A stretch of DNA of 64,000 nt from the NCBI GenBank assembly GCA_019055375.1, contig JAHQIW010000631.1, positions 37,267 to 101,266 of the forward strand, in the 5' to 3' direction. The notes below the pieces were generated by a model. That model was not told the DNA's origin. It did no database searches and saw only the letters and a list, made by a program, of their open reading frames with translations. This DNA comes from Parelaphostrongylus tenuis (lineage: Eukaryota; Nematoda; Chromadorea; Rhabditida; Metastrongylidae). A program made the position numbers and the translations under genes. The number at the start of each line of letters is the position of its first letter. Position 1 is the first letter of the stretch. Of this stretch, positions 11,894 to 24,555 are shown one piece after another.

Positions 11894-12283
11894 GAGAGAA
11901 TTGAGTGGTGAGCAACAATACGACCTCAGGCGAAAGTCGAACCCGCGTTTTATCCTTACCGGAACGCGTGCTACCTTTAAACCACCGAGATACAATCGTG
12001 CCACCACTCATTATTCAACATCTCAATATTAGCTGTCAGCCACCAACCTTAACAAGTTTGGTCGGGTATGCGATTTCGCTTTATAAACCCACTTGAGCTG
12101 ACAACCATTGTAATTGCTAATTCTCGAATTTTCTAGTATTTTCAAGTTTCTAATAGTAGGTTAATGAGTGGTGGCGCGAATATACCTCGGTGGTGTAATA
12201 GTAACGCGCGTCCTCGGTATGGATGAAACGCGGGTTCGATTCCCGCCTGAGATCGTATTTGTGCTCACCACTCAATTCTCTTA
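11894..12283. mobile_element. Foldback element with a tRNA-like module in each arm, copy 1
   Basis: The termini are inverted repeats (GAGAATTGAGTGGTGAG at the left, its complement at the right). Each arm contains a tRNA-like sequence: minus strand about 11993-11921 and plus strand about 12186-12257, the latter with an intact B box GGTTCGATTCC. The centre (about 12030-12115) is shared with copy 2 at 38204-38564 and contains GGTCGGGTATGCGATTTCGC. It encodes no protein. It could be a non-autonomous DNA transposon that captured a tRNA-derived sequence, or two SINEs inserted head to head and then copied as a unit. Confidence 0.7.
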
Positions 12284-15200
12284 GAGATATATGAATCCTG
12301 ATAAGGTTTAAAAAATCCACATCTGATTCGTGACGCGCACTGATAATACAGCTAATACACTCACCCTAGCAGACAGGAAGTACTCACCGAATACGAAATC
12401 CAATTTTCTTTTGACTGTTACAGCGCGCTTAGAAGTCCATTTTAAAACCTAGCGTACCTTTGAAATCACTGTGACTTGCTCTACCTAATGATTAAAATTT
12501 GATCATAGGAAATTTCTATCCGGCGGAAAATCCCTTGAGTATGAAACAAAATTTTATTTCGGCTGTTATAGCGCTAAAAACAAGTCATCTGAGAAATAAG
12601 ATATACCGTTCAAATTTAATTGATCTGAGCTATTGAACGATTACCAACAAGTTTCATTGAAGCAAAAGATGCGTTTTTACACGAGGCCTCAGACAGTGCC
12701 GAGATAACGGTAAGTACCTAAATTCCTAAAGAAATTCAGCTCTTCTTTGTATAGAGGGTAATCATGTAGTGAGACTCACTTCAAAACACTCTTACATCAA
12801 CTAGTCATCTTTCTGATGCGTTAGATATCCAGCGGATGTTCATTTCGTTAGCACGATCGATTACCAATTAAGAAGGGGTTCGACACTTTTTTTTTTAGCT
12901 TGGCTTAGAAAAAGAGAGATCGCAGACCTCTGTTTGCCATTTATCGAAATCCTACCCAAAATCCTGAAAAAAATTAGCTCAAATATCTTGTTGCTCCTTC
13001 TCTCCTATATACGAGTGCAACACATTGTGCAACTCTGATGAACGACGAGAACGACATTACTGATGTTAAGCCAGATCATTCGATGATTAACACAGTTCCG
13101 GTTATTACACACAATCCAGTCCGGCAATGATTTGGTTTCAAGTTTTTTTCTACGGAAATCTGTTTTTTATACCTCTCCACTTGCCACACAAGCTTTCTTA
13201 GATCGGTTGATAGTCAGCAGTGTTGTCTGAGGTAGGAAAAAAAAGCGATTTGTTTTCTATTATGTTTATTGTTATACAGGATGCGCTGTGTCATATCGTG
13301 AGAACCCGTCACTTCTCTCATTCTTCGTTTCCTTGCATCGATGTTCCACAAAAGCCTTTAAATTTGAGTGTGAACTCCGCTGCTGCTTGCGCCTTCATTG
13401 TGAATGTCGTTTGTTGCTATTTGAGTAGGTACTAATTGATGTCTTGGTATGGCATGCTAGAGAGCTTCTATCTCTTCACCAAACTCAACACCCTTTGTGT
13501 ATTGTAGGGAGATTCCTCGACAATTATAGTACAAATTTCCTAATCACGTAGCACAGAGAGTCTTGATTGACACTGTGGGGTGTCGAACTAGGGACTAGTG
13601 CGTATTCTCGATTGGCTTCTTAACATTGCTCTGTCCGTACTATCACAGAAACTTGAGCAGTTAGAAGAATGGTTTGTAATAAAAATGCTTAGAAAAAGTC
13701 TCTGATGACATCATCAGTTTTCCTGTTAGAGGATACGAGATCATAACTTGTATCTCTTATGTTCTTGTGAGCGCATGTGATGTGATTATTAACGACTTGC
13801 TGTGTGTATGGTGTTATCTGCATATGTTCCCAACTACCGCAATTTTTTGACAGTCGCTCATTTTTTCCACCATGCGATAGGTCTGTATAGATCAAGATTA
13901 CTACTGGAAATGAATCTAGCCAGATTTCATTGAGCATTTCTTAATCAAGGTGCTTCCATTGCTTTACTTGAATTGTTTTCTCAGAGGTAAATTGCGTTTA
14001 CATCAATATTTGAGTCTGCCAGGAACTAAATTTCATTTTACAGTGCAAAAATAACGGTTACTACCAAATCTAAGACAAATCCGCTCAGGTTAATATAAAA
14101 ACCTTGGATTGCATAAATTTCTGCCCGTAACGTCTACGTTTCCTAAACTGAGCAAGATAAATTTTTTTTATTGCTAGATTTCATCCATCAGAGTACGATG
14201 GTATGAGAACCCATCGCTTGCGCATAGGGGATTTGCGTTGGAAATGTTAAAAATCTGAATCTGTCTTCTATCATTGAGAAATTTCGGTTCTGAATAACTT
14301 TGAAATAAAGTGACCTTTTTGTAAAATCTTCATAAAAGCATGAAGTCTCTTTTATAGACCCATCATTTCCTGACCCCTTATTATTGTTGTTATCGCGAAT
14401 TATATAGCAGTGGTCCAAAACACCTTAGAACTCGAAATCCCAAGATAAATATTATCCTTCGAGTGTTTACGAGAGCGAAAATTGCGATTTTAGCTGTTCA
14501 TAATAAGTTGATCTGCTGATTTACTTTTTGCACAGCTGGTCTTTCACTTCTGTTGTGTGGATTCCTGCGCTTGCTGCATTCCATTCGTTCCCTCCCATAG
14601 ATTTCCACGAAGCTCTGCCTTTTTGAGTCTGTGTTCGGCTGCTACTTGAAAGTTCCTGCCTTCTTTAATAACCCCTAAGGGACGACGTATACCAGCTCAA
14701 GTATACGATTGTTCAAAGACCTTTCTCGCTGCAGAAAAGTTTTTTCTTAGGAATTTGGCAATCATTTGAAAGCATAAATTTCTGCGATTCCAAAAACATG
14801 TTTGGCTTGAGAAAAAAGCTTTTATTACGTTATAACAGCGAAAATAAGGATTTTTTTCTCACTCAATTTTCTTAATTTGCCCGGCTGGGGCCGCTATATG
14901 GCTCTTCACTAACGTATTAATACTCATTAGATATGCCCAAATCTCGTTTGTTGTTATATAACGTTGTAAGAGCGAAAAGAAGATCACATTTCACGCCTGA
15001 AATTCTACTGCGACGCTCGGACGTCATAGGTGGTTTATAGGCAATTATAGGTGAATTTCATAAGTCAGAGGTGTGCCATCGTTGCATAAAGGATGGAGTA
15101 CCACGAATGAGCCTTCTACAAAGATTTTTTGATGCAAAGAGTGACTACTCCTCTAGCAATTCTTCACTTTTCAGCGGTAATACCACATCCTTGTGCAAAA

Positions 15201-18200
15201 ATAAACTTTCAACCCCTACTGAGCATTTGTATCGCCTATCTTGCGAGAACGTAGCTTGAAAACACAGGTTCTACAATTAAACATCTCTAATCGAGGTTTA
15301 TGTGGAAATAATTCTAATATGTAGCTCGAGTGATTGTAGGAAGAGCGCGGCATTACTTCCTCTATCAGCACCCATATTCGAAAAACGTATTTTTCGCTCT
15401 TTGTAGACATTTTAGTAGTCATTCGATAGCTTAAATCTCGAAAAAAATTGAAAGACGTATTTCATTTTTTTAAAGGTCTCTGTATTACACTGTAACAGAG
15501 AAAAGAATATATTATTAAACACTCGAGCATATTTCGATGAGCAACGCTTTTCCTCAAAATTCAGCAGCTCTTCGGCAACATAAATCTCGGCAAATTTAAC
15601 TTGAAAATTTCAGGGTTTTGAGAAGACTTCTTAGTTCGTCGTTACAGTTAAAAGAACATTGAGTTTTACACTAAATGCGCACCGAAGGGCACATTTAAAT
15701 TGCGCCGGCGATCGACACGGCGCCGAGTACGAAACTCAATAATCTTTTAGCTTTAACACACATTAAAATGTCCAGATCTTTGCCCAGCGTAAGATGCTTA
15801 GTGTGAAAATAATTAGTACATGTATGATAAGCTTTGACAAATTTTTAAGCCACTCTCATTCGCTGAACAGGCAATTTTCATAGAAGTATTTGTAGTTATT
15901 CGAAATCTTAAATCTCTGCCTACAACTATTTTTTAAAACACCTATAACCCTGTAGCATTCAAAAAAAATTATCTTTCACTCGCATTTTGCATTCATTTTT
16001 ACCACGAGTATAAAGTGCTAGAAGCACGAAAAGCATGTCAGCGTGTGCAAAATTTTCCGTTGTGTCAAAATCAAGCGTTTTTATTTGAAGTTTGTGTCCA
16101 TGCGGTAAGAAAATCCTCAATAAAAAAGCGATAGCTGCCACCGTTCTAACGCATAATGCGGTACATCGCTGTAGAGTTACGCGGTAGACCAGGCGATTAT
16201 CTTACTAACAAGTCGTTGCAAGTACTTGCCTTCAATATTCACTCACCTATGCACCTTTTCGGCGACTTTGCTTACCGGCCAACTCATGGAGCTGAGGAAG
16301 GGAGCTGGGCGGAACGACCGATCGCGTTTGAAATATCGTTATCCGATTTGGGATTTTTCACCACGGCAATAGAAACTTCGGATAAAAACCTAGATTCTGT
16401 GGCTACGGAAAATTGTCTACACACTGATATGCTATTCGTGCTTCCAGCGATTTATACGCGTGGTGAAAGTTAAGGCGAAAGGTAAATGAGAAACGAAATT
16501 TTATTCTCTATGTTACAGTGATGAAAAAAGGTGTTCTGAAAAACCATCAAAGTGTAGTTGTAGCTAGAGATTTGGCTTTCTGATGATTGCTAACACTTCC
16601 AAAAAAGATCTTGTCCAGCGAATAAGATCTACTCAAAAATTTGTCGGCTTCTTATACATGAGTACCGAAAATTTGACTTCACCTTTACAGCATAATATAG
16701 AAACCATTTGAAAAATAAAACAGACCCTTCACATTTCCGATATACAAGCTGTTGAATAATTACCAAAGCCTTGAAAAAGAATATAAAGTATTTTATTTGA
16801 GTATGGGTGCAGATGGGAGAGGAGCACCGAAAATACTTCTCTGGAGCTCTGGAGACACATATTTTCGGCCAATAGTTTGCATAATGCTGATGTTCTAAGC
16901 CTTTTATTGAAACACGGCTGTCCCTTACCGCTCAGAATTCTTCCACTATCCATAAGTACTCAAGCTTTCCTCGCTTACCTGAACTCTGAAAAATCGGAAA
17001 TAAACGAATGATTGATATAAACTTAGTTATAGTGAGAGTTATCGATGAACTAGTATCGAATACAGCATGCATTATCTTTTTTTTTTGCAGATTACTCATT
17101 GTGTTAAATTTTCGTTCACTATGATGGCTTTTGGGTCTTGTATAAAACTATGGCAGATCAAAACTAAAGTTTTTTCATTGTGATATCCTCCATACAATTC
17201 ATACAGTTGATTAATTGTCAAATTCAGCATAATTCCTTGATAAGCCAACATAGAAAACGCATATATCTATACTAAAATCATATGAGTAAAAAGAGAGAAT
17301 CTGTTTCCATCAAAGCAATACGAGAATTCCAAAAATTTTCGCAAAACGTGGAAAAAAAACCCTAATCAAAGAGCGAAAATCGCGTATTTTGCTCCGCGTG
17401 CATCGATTTCTAAAACCGTCCCTTAAGGATTAAGAGTGTTGAATGCTCCTCTTGTCGATTCGACTTTAAGTTTTAGGTTAGCCTTTTCTGAGCGTTCCAC
17501 TAATATTACAGCGAATGAAATATCTCTAGACATGTCTCATAAGTCTCATTTCAATTTCATGAAAACGGAAGGGTGAAATGCTTAATGATCTCGGGACACG
17601 ATAGAACTTGCATCGTGATTATTGCTGTGCTAATTGTTCTCGCTTTTAGTCAAAAGTAAAAGGTAGAAAACGGCAGGGTAAGTGCCAAAAAACGGAGTGC
17701 CATTTACTGCAAGATGGCTGAGTCATATCGATGTTCTGGAAAATGCAAGAATTTCTCTTGCAATCGACTCTTCTGAGACCTCGCAAAAAAAATCCAATAT
17801 AGTCTGATAGATTGTATTGAGTTTTTCAGAGGCCTGCTATGGCATCTCTGATGGTATACTTACATCTCGGCAATCTCGCACGCCTCATCAATACCACATG
17901 CCAATCGGCTCTTACCCCTACTACTACTAAGAATTGTCGCCAAATATGTATCACTCTACGTCAAATGAGAAGATTATCTTATATGGCGTTCTCTAAGAGT
18001 AACTGAATGTCGATTGCATTGCTTACGATTGTTATGGAGCATAAGTAACAGTGCCTTCCAATCGACTATTTTGAGACCTCACTTGGAAATTCAATGTAGT
18101 CCAATTAATACCATCGACATAAATTTTCAAGAACGAATCTTAATAATAGATAAGGTTGGCCAGTGGCTTGTAGTACTCATGAGACTTGCGACAAGGCCAA

Positions 18201-21200
18201 AATGTACGTATATCACTGATATACCATACCAGGACCTCAGCAGAGCCTAAAACATTCTATCAAACCACAAAACTTTAGTTTCCATCAATAGGCACTTTTT
18301 CTTCCCCCTTATTTATTCCGTATGGTAGAAGCAATGCGATATTGGAAGTGATTCTCAAAGCAGGTCAGCTGAGGCAGAATTTTTCATTACATTTCTAAAC
18401 ACTGACTCTGTGAATTAGATTTTCATGTGAAAACTATGGTGTGTACAAATTCTACCTACAGTGTAAGAGTTTTCCTGTTTTACCTCAATCATGAAGTAGT
18501 GAATCTTGTGACAAATCTATCATCCATTTGTTGTTCAGACTCATCTTTCGAATACGAAATCAAACGAAAAGGCACACTTTTGATTATCAAGACATGGTAA
18601 AATTCCAATAACCATCTTTTGTGCTGTAAATGCGATTCTAGGTGTTGTCCAAGGATTTGCGGTCTCCTCCATGAATGTCGTTCTAGCTGTTTGAATTATT
18701 TTTTTATAATGCTGAGCTGTTGTGCTATGGCGTACTCATAGCTTCACAAAAAGGCACTCGCCAGTCGTCGTGGATCGGAGAGAGCCTTCTAAAGTGGTAT
18801 CAATTCTTAGTACTGGGATGATGGTAGCTTTAACTGGTAGGGCTTTGGCCATATTGAACGGCATCTCTACCGCAGCAGTACGCGCCGCCTTATTAGTGTA
18901 TATAATAGGTAAAAAAAAATGTGTAGTTCTTGCGCGAGTGATATATAACTAGTTGTCAACTTTTTTTCCTCCCAATCCAGCCGTAGCAAATATTTTTAGT
19001 TCCATTAGCCGGTAGTTGGTCGAAAATTATCGACCCAACATTCTGTTGGTCGTCGCTGTACTTTCATGGAATCTTAGACGAATTCTCTCACAGCCGCCTT
19101 TTTCCTATCTTGTCGTGATGCTATTGTTCAATTTGTTGGTTCGTTTGACGGAAATGTTCCAGCGCTTCATATCATCCCAGATTTGCATTGGAATGATCGA
19201 CGACCATTTCGAATGTTCCAGTTGACAATCAGGAGATTTATTTCAAACACGATGGTTTGCACTGCTTGTGACATCGCTGAATTGACAACCCACGTTCCGG
19301 TATTACAACGCACTAACGTTTGGGATCGCCTTTGTTTCAGTGGTGTTAAGTGTGAATCATGTTGTTGGCAAAACGAAAATGCATCCTTCATCCTCCCACA
19401 GAATAGACATTGTCCTTTTTCATGAGCCACTCAATTTTCTAATGCTTGAAGTTTCACTAAGCACAAGTACGCACACCATATACAGTAGAGATGCGGTCAG
19501 TAGGCAGTGCGATATAGGAGAAAGAGTGAACTCGATGTCAACTTCTCTTCAACGAAAGTCGATCCATCTACGTTATGAAACAGCTTATTTCTTATAAAAA
19601 AGTAAAGTACAGTAGTGGGATTTATTACAGTCCAAATAGCTCAAGCCTTTGCTCAAAAATTTCATAAGCCTCTAAGTTATTTAACTGAAATACTGCCTTA
19701 TCTCACTCTACATCCTAACAATCACATGATCTATGAAAGTTATTGAGTTCTTTTTCGTTATCTGGGTACAAGCGGAAAATCTCACTCGCTGGACAAGAAG
19801 CCTTCTTAGGAGTGTGAGCAATCACTGGAAAGCTCAACTCTCCAGTTACAGCTTCACTTAGCTATTTGAAAAATTCTTTTATAACGCTGTACATTCAGAA
19901 TTAAATTGCTTCACACCCGCTGCGCGCCTTCAGTTTTACCACGCTTATAACTCGCTTGAAGCACGAAAAGCATATGGACGTGTAGAGAAGGTCTTGTAGT
20001 ATCTGAGTCGTCGTTTTATATAGAGTTCCTTTTAAAATAGGGAAAAAATTCCTAATTGAAAACAAGTTGCACCCCACATTGCTAACTCGTCAGGGCATTG
20101 ATAAATCGTCCCGCTCCCCTGGCGTAGGTGGGCTGGTTAACAAGCTCGCCGAATATGTGAAACTCTACCTTATTTTCCCTGTTAGAGTGAAGTGAAAAAC
20201 GGTTTTTACAGAAACTATGCACGCGTTGGAATCATTGAAAACTTATACTAGCGAATGATCACTATTGATCTTAAGAAAGAGCTTGTCCAACGAGCTGTAA
20301 AGCACAAATATTTTCTTTCCCCTACAGCGCTACTAAAAGAGCTTTTCAAGAAGCAAGCAAATTTTGAGATCTACGAGATTTGTGTTATCGAAAGAGTACA
20401 AGCACTCTAAGAAAGGAGTTTTGTCTCGAAATATAAGCGAGGCGAGAAAAAAAAATGCGCGGTCGTGTGAAACATAAATTTGTTCTATATTTTACAGCGT
20501 TATAGAGAGATGTTTTGAAAAATCGGTTACGTACGATTCTAGCCAGAGATTCAAGCTTTCGATTGATTATTTACACTTCCAAGAAAACTTCCTACCCAGC
20601 GAATGAGATAGGTTTTTCCTTGGTTCTCAGATAACGAAAAATAACCGTTATTGTTTTTCCATTGTGCACAAACCGGAGCTTGAAGATTTTTTACTAGTTA
20701 AGTGTTGAGTGTTGTCAGATATAAGAGATGGAACAAGCATTACAAACAGTATGCTAACAAATCAGCGAAAATTTGCACTGATTCCAATGCAGGCATGATT
20801 GAAATAATTAAATTATTATTTCAACATGAAGCACTCACCTCAACCATAGTGAACTTTATGAATTGTAGTGCAAATTTTGAAAAAAATACACATACCTATA
20901 GAGGTAGTAGAAAGTGGGTTAAAATAAGAATTTTTACGGCATTTGACGATAGATTCGTTTCGTCTTTTTTAACCTCCACAAAGGTCTTTTTTATCTGATG
21001 TGTGATTTCAGCTGCTGATTGAAATTTTCGTCTTCTTTATGAATATCGTGAAATGCTGGTCTAGACGATTTTCTTCAATCTAAGCGTTCAGTTGAATCAT
21101 AGCAAAGTAATGTCAAGGAGTGAATCGAACCAACATCTTGCTTTGATACACAGCATTTCTAACGACTGCGACACTCCGCTGCCCGGTAGTGAAATAATAA

Positions 21201-22051
21201 TGATGAAATAAGTATTATTAATATTACAAGTATGAAGTAGTGATGATAAAAGTAGTGATACCTTAACTGATGTATAATAGAAAACATATTTGTCAACAAC
21301 ATACAACTTATCAACCAAAACAAAATTATTTGTCCTCTGTGATCCACAAATCTCTCTTTTGCTACTGTGTAAACAAACGATCGAGAAGGCGGGATCTTCT
21401 TTGGGAAAAGAAAAGAGAACTGTACTCGATTACTTTTTGATACCGTCCTTGATTGCTCTGCTTCTCAAACTTTTTGGCAAAAATGCAGTTTTATCGTGAG
21501 CAACACTCAAATTCGGTCACTCAATTACACTCAATTATACTAACATTTTTTCGAACTGATATCCTTGCAAATGTTTTTGAATAGGCAAGAAGTGTTAAGT
21601 ATATTCCGATACAACCCTTTTTTATTTGTTAGAATAATTACTACACAACGCGATATCTCTTTTTGGGAACTCAGCATTTCCAAAACTTAACTCGCTGCCT
21701 TGTGTCTGCTATCCACAGAAGGTTTTCCAATTTTCTACGTGCGGTTCAACCGCTTGTGGGGGTTTGCCGTCTTCGTTAATGTCATTGAAAACTGGTCAAG
21801 TCAATTTTCCTCGAAGTGCTAGAATAACTGTGTCAGAGCGTTGTCACGTGAACTGTGGATAGTGAGCTGTTCTCAGAGGCATGTGGTACCAATTTTTCAA
21901 CCGCCAAGAGTTTTAGTCAAGCTTGGTAGGTCTGGGGCGGGTCGAGTGGGCGTGTGGCAGGTTTGACCGTTCCCGAGATCACTACTGTTGCACTGCCTGC
22001 TCGACTTCGTGCCCTCCCTAGTCTTCCACGGATTTTCAAAAGTCTTTCTTC
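12284..22051. other. Gene-free, repeat-rich interval
   Basis: Nearly 10 kb in which I find no exon with splice support. It holds fragments of the 8.4-kb foldback family (12430-12720, 14700-15050, 15500-16600, 19740-20630), recognisable by recurring motifs such as CATTCGATAGCT, CTGTAACAGCG and GCTTCCAGCGATTTATA. A direct repeat around CAATCGACTCTTCTGAGACC (17761) recurs at about 18058. A decayed, partly protein-like stretch at 18720-19430 could be an old transposon but shows no diagnostic motif. Confidence 0.4.
21112..21182 (-). repeat. tRNA-like pseudogene or SINE head
   Basis: On the minus strand an acceptor-like helix (GGAGTG with CACTCC) encloses an A-box-like stretch and a B box TGGTTCGATTC. 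The anticodon loop lacks the conserved uridine before the anticodon and the T stem is poor, so it is probably not a functional tRNA. Confidence 0.4.
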
Positions 22052-22178
22052 CTAATAGGCGAGAGTTGCTCGGAGAGAATTTTCGAGGAGTGTGTATGTA
22101 ATAGTTTGAGAAAAAAGTTCTAAGAAAATGCTTGTAAAACACTTATTTATGCACCTATTACACTCCAACAAAGACAAA

Positions 22179-22483
22179 CTAGTAGTCGAAGTACTCCCCT
22201 TCAACTTCAAGCACATCCTGCCACTTTTCCGGCAAAAGTTTGATTCCGCGAGCATAAAGCTCCGATTTCTTGCTGTTGAAGAAAGGGATGACCGGGAGGG
22301 ATTTTCTTTAATCGCTTCAAGCACAGCTTGGGGATCAACTTCTTTTGGACGACCTGAACGCTGCTGATTTTCCAAACTTTTTTCACCTTCGTCAAACTCT
22401 TTGAACCACCTGTACACCTTACTTTTGCCAACTGTGTCTTTGCCCTGAGCCCAGATTGATTTGTTCACTTGCCACTGTTGCAT
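22179..22483 (-). pseudogene. Mariner-family transposase remnant, internally deleted
   Basis: On the minus strand the N-terminal part carries the helix-turn-helix region typical of mariner/SETMAR-like transposases, with VYRWFKEFDEG and SGRPKEVD. After a frame change near 22290-22310 it passes straight into the family's C-terminal region (motif GIKLLPEKWQDV), ending at a TAG at 22181-22179. The central catalytic domain with the DD(D/E) triad is missing. Full-length relatives are about 340-350 residues and about 100 remain here. It is a dead deletion derivative. I could not find clear terminal inverted repeats. Confidence 0.8.
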
Positions 22484-23779
22484 TTGAACACAACAGTCAT
22501 TCGTGCATCATCAACAACCTACTTTGCTTGATTCTTAACTCCATTGAAATAAGTAGATAAATCATAGACCAATCAATGCGGGAGAAGACGGGCTTTCAAA
22601 TGAGCCCAGAAATTCGAAAATTGCCTGAAACCCAAAAACGTTGCCAACATTTTCTCTGAACTTTTTCCTCAACCTATTGCCACTCATGTTTTTTCGTAAA
22701 CCATTAGCCACTCAGTGCGATCAGTGTACGATGCTTTTTATCCACTTTCCAGCTTCGCATAAACCTCTTTTTCTGGTTGCTTATTTTCTGAGTTTCTCTT
22801 TGCAAGAGTCTTCTAATGGAAGCGATCTGAATGAAAACCATAGAAGTATTTTTAGAACTCTAGTACCCACACTCTCGAATAAATTCTACTATCTTATAAA
22901 TGCATGAAAGATCTTGCAAGATTGATATTTCCGTTGTCATCCTCTATAACGGGTTTCCTATTTTGTACTTCACAAATGCTTATCCTCTAATTTTGATTTA
23001 GTTTTGGACCACTTGATATATCTGTAGGTACAGTCGAACGATAATCCGCTAGTGTGGACGGGGTGCTCGCCTGAGAACCTCAAATGTTTGAAAAAAGCAT
23101 CGATATCCTTCATATTAACTACTGGGTTGCTCTGCTGCAGCGTTGCTACTATGATTTTGAGAACTTCTACGCACTTTGAAGCAAAAAACAGTCTCTTCTG
23201 TTCAATTCTAAATGAAGAATTTTTTGTCATTTGTAGTACTCCTCTTTCTCAATGTTACCTCACTGAACTGGCTTGATTTTCTGATAAGTAATTTGTGTAA
23301 GACCTTATGAGTTCTGGTGATATAGCGTCTTTTATTCTATCACATATTGCGAAAATGATGGAGTTAAGCAAAATTACTGCTACGATCTGGATTTATGAGA
23401 CATCGATTCGTTCGATCTCATTTGTATACTTGCTTGGTTGTCGTCGCCTATATGTTAAAAAATTTATAACGTGGTCAATCAAACAGGGATCTTATATGTT
23501 TATATATGAAAGCGGCAGATTTTGTAACAATCAACATATTGTACAGGAATATGACATGATTCATTAAACGCTATAACAACGACTGCTCAATGGTTTTCCA
23601 TAAATTTTCATTTTAGTAACTTTTTTTGTGACTAGATTGTCTGTATTTTCAAGCAACCTTTTTTTTAGGTTACATAAATTCTCGTGACATAAATTCTCAT
23701 TGTGTGCAGGAAATTGGTGTTCATGTCGATTTTTCTTCGTACAAAGACATGTTAACTGTGAAATAAGATGTTTTCATAG
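22484..23779 (+). other. Upstream region of the PLC-gamma gene
   Basis: AT-rich sequence between the mariner remnant and the first recognised PLC exon. An 86-codon minus-strand frame at 22970-23230 has a somewhat protein-like composition, but no splice sites or motif support it. The PLC promoter or unrecognised 5' exons would lie here. Confidence 0.35.
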
Positions 23780-23794
23780 GGTAAACAAGAAAGG
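23770..23794 (+). promoter_or_regulatory. Candidate trans-splice acceptor before PLC exon 1
   Basis: TTTTCATAG at 23771-23779 lies 15 bases before the ATG at 23795. In nematodes this arrangement is often a spliced-leader acceptor. The frame stays open from 23780, so it could instead be a normal acceptor after an unseen upstream exon. Confidence 0.35.
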
Positions 23795-24555
23795 ATGGTT
23801 GTGGCTGCTCCTAGACGGAAAAGCGCTCTAGGATCACGACCGTCCACGGATAACTTTCATGCCTTCATTAAAAACCATGAGATGGATTTTGCGAAAGTCT
23901 ATCTTGCAATGCAAAAGGGCCATAAGGTGCGGGTCGTTGACTAATTATTCGCATTACTCGAGAATATGTTATGGCAAAAGTTGATAAACGTAATGAGAAA
24001 GACATTTTTTAGGTATGTAAGATTAATGTACTCAAAAAATGGGATCCAACGTATAAATTACTATCACTCAACATGGAAACTCGGCAGCTGTTCCTAACTA
24101 AATCGGAGCAGACGGCTGTGCGGTGAGCTTTTTGTGGTCGTTGTCTTTTGTGCCTCGTTAAGATTTACGTCTTGATTTTTTTTTTGAAGTTTGTCCATAG
24201 ATTATTAGATTCTCGATCAAAAATACTTTTTCAATCGGAAGCAAAGATAATGGAAAACTTATAAATCTCAATGAGCTTTGCACGTCTGGTGTATAGTGGT
24301 GATTTGATTGAAACATTCTTGCTAAACAATTGGTGGAATAATCTGTATCGAAAGAAATAGATTGTTTTAGAGGTAAGTCTCTTGTACTCGATCTCCGCCA
24401 TGTGCGCGAAGTTCAAACGTTGGACTACAAGCTCTCTGCAATCCAGATCGGTGACAAGTGGAGGAGGGATCGCGAAATCCAAAATTTCGATCCTCTAAAA
24501 ATCCTTATTATCGCCCACGGGACTCAGTTTACACTCAAAGAATGGACGCTTCTGT
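23795..24555 (+). CDS. plc-3: PLC-gamma exons 1-3: N-terminus and first PH domain
   Basis: These exons give about residues 1-142. Exon 1 (23795-23926) encodes the N-terminus starting MVVAAPRRK. Exons 2 and 3 (24013-24122, 24371-24555) encode the PH domain that binds membrane phosphoinositides, with [15 protein letters not shown] and DLRHVREVQ characteristic of the PLC-gamma PH fold. Exon 3 ends with one base of a Phe codon completed 4 kb downstream. The start codon is the first ATG after a trans-splice-like acceptor. Confidence 0.9.

Noticed and set aside
18722..19430. Partly hydrophobic and Cys/His-containing frames suggesting a retroelement
   Set aside because: No reverse transcriptase, protease or true zinc-knuckle pattern could be identified.
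22970..23230. 86-codon minus-strand frame with protein-like composition
   Set aside because: No splice sites or recognisable motif, and it lies in the PLC upstream region. Kept only as a note.
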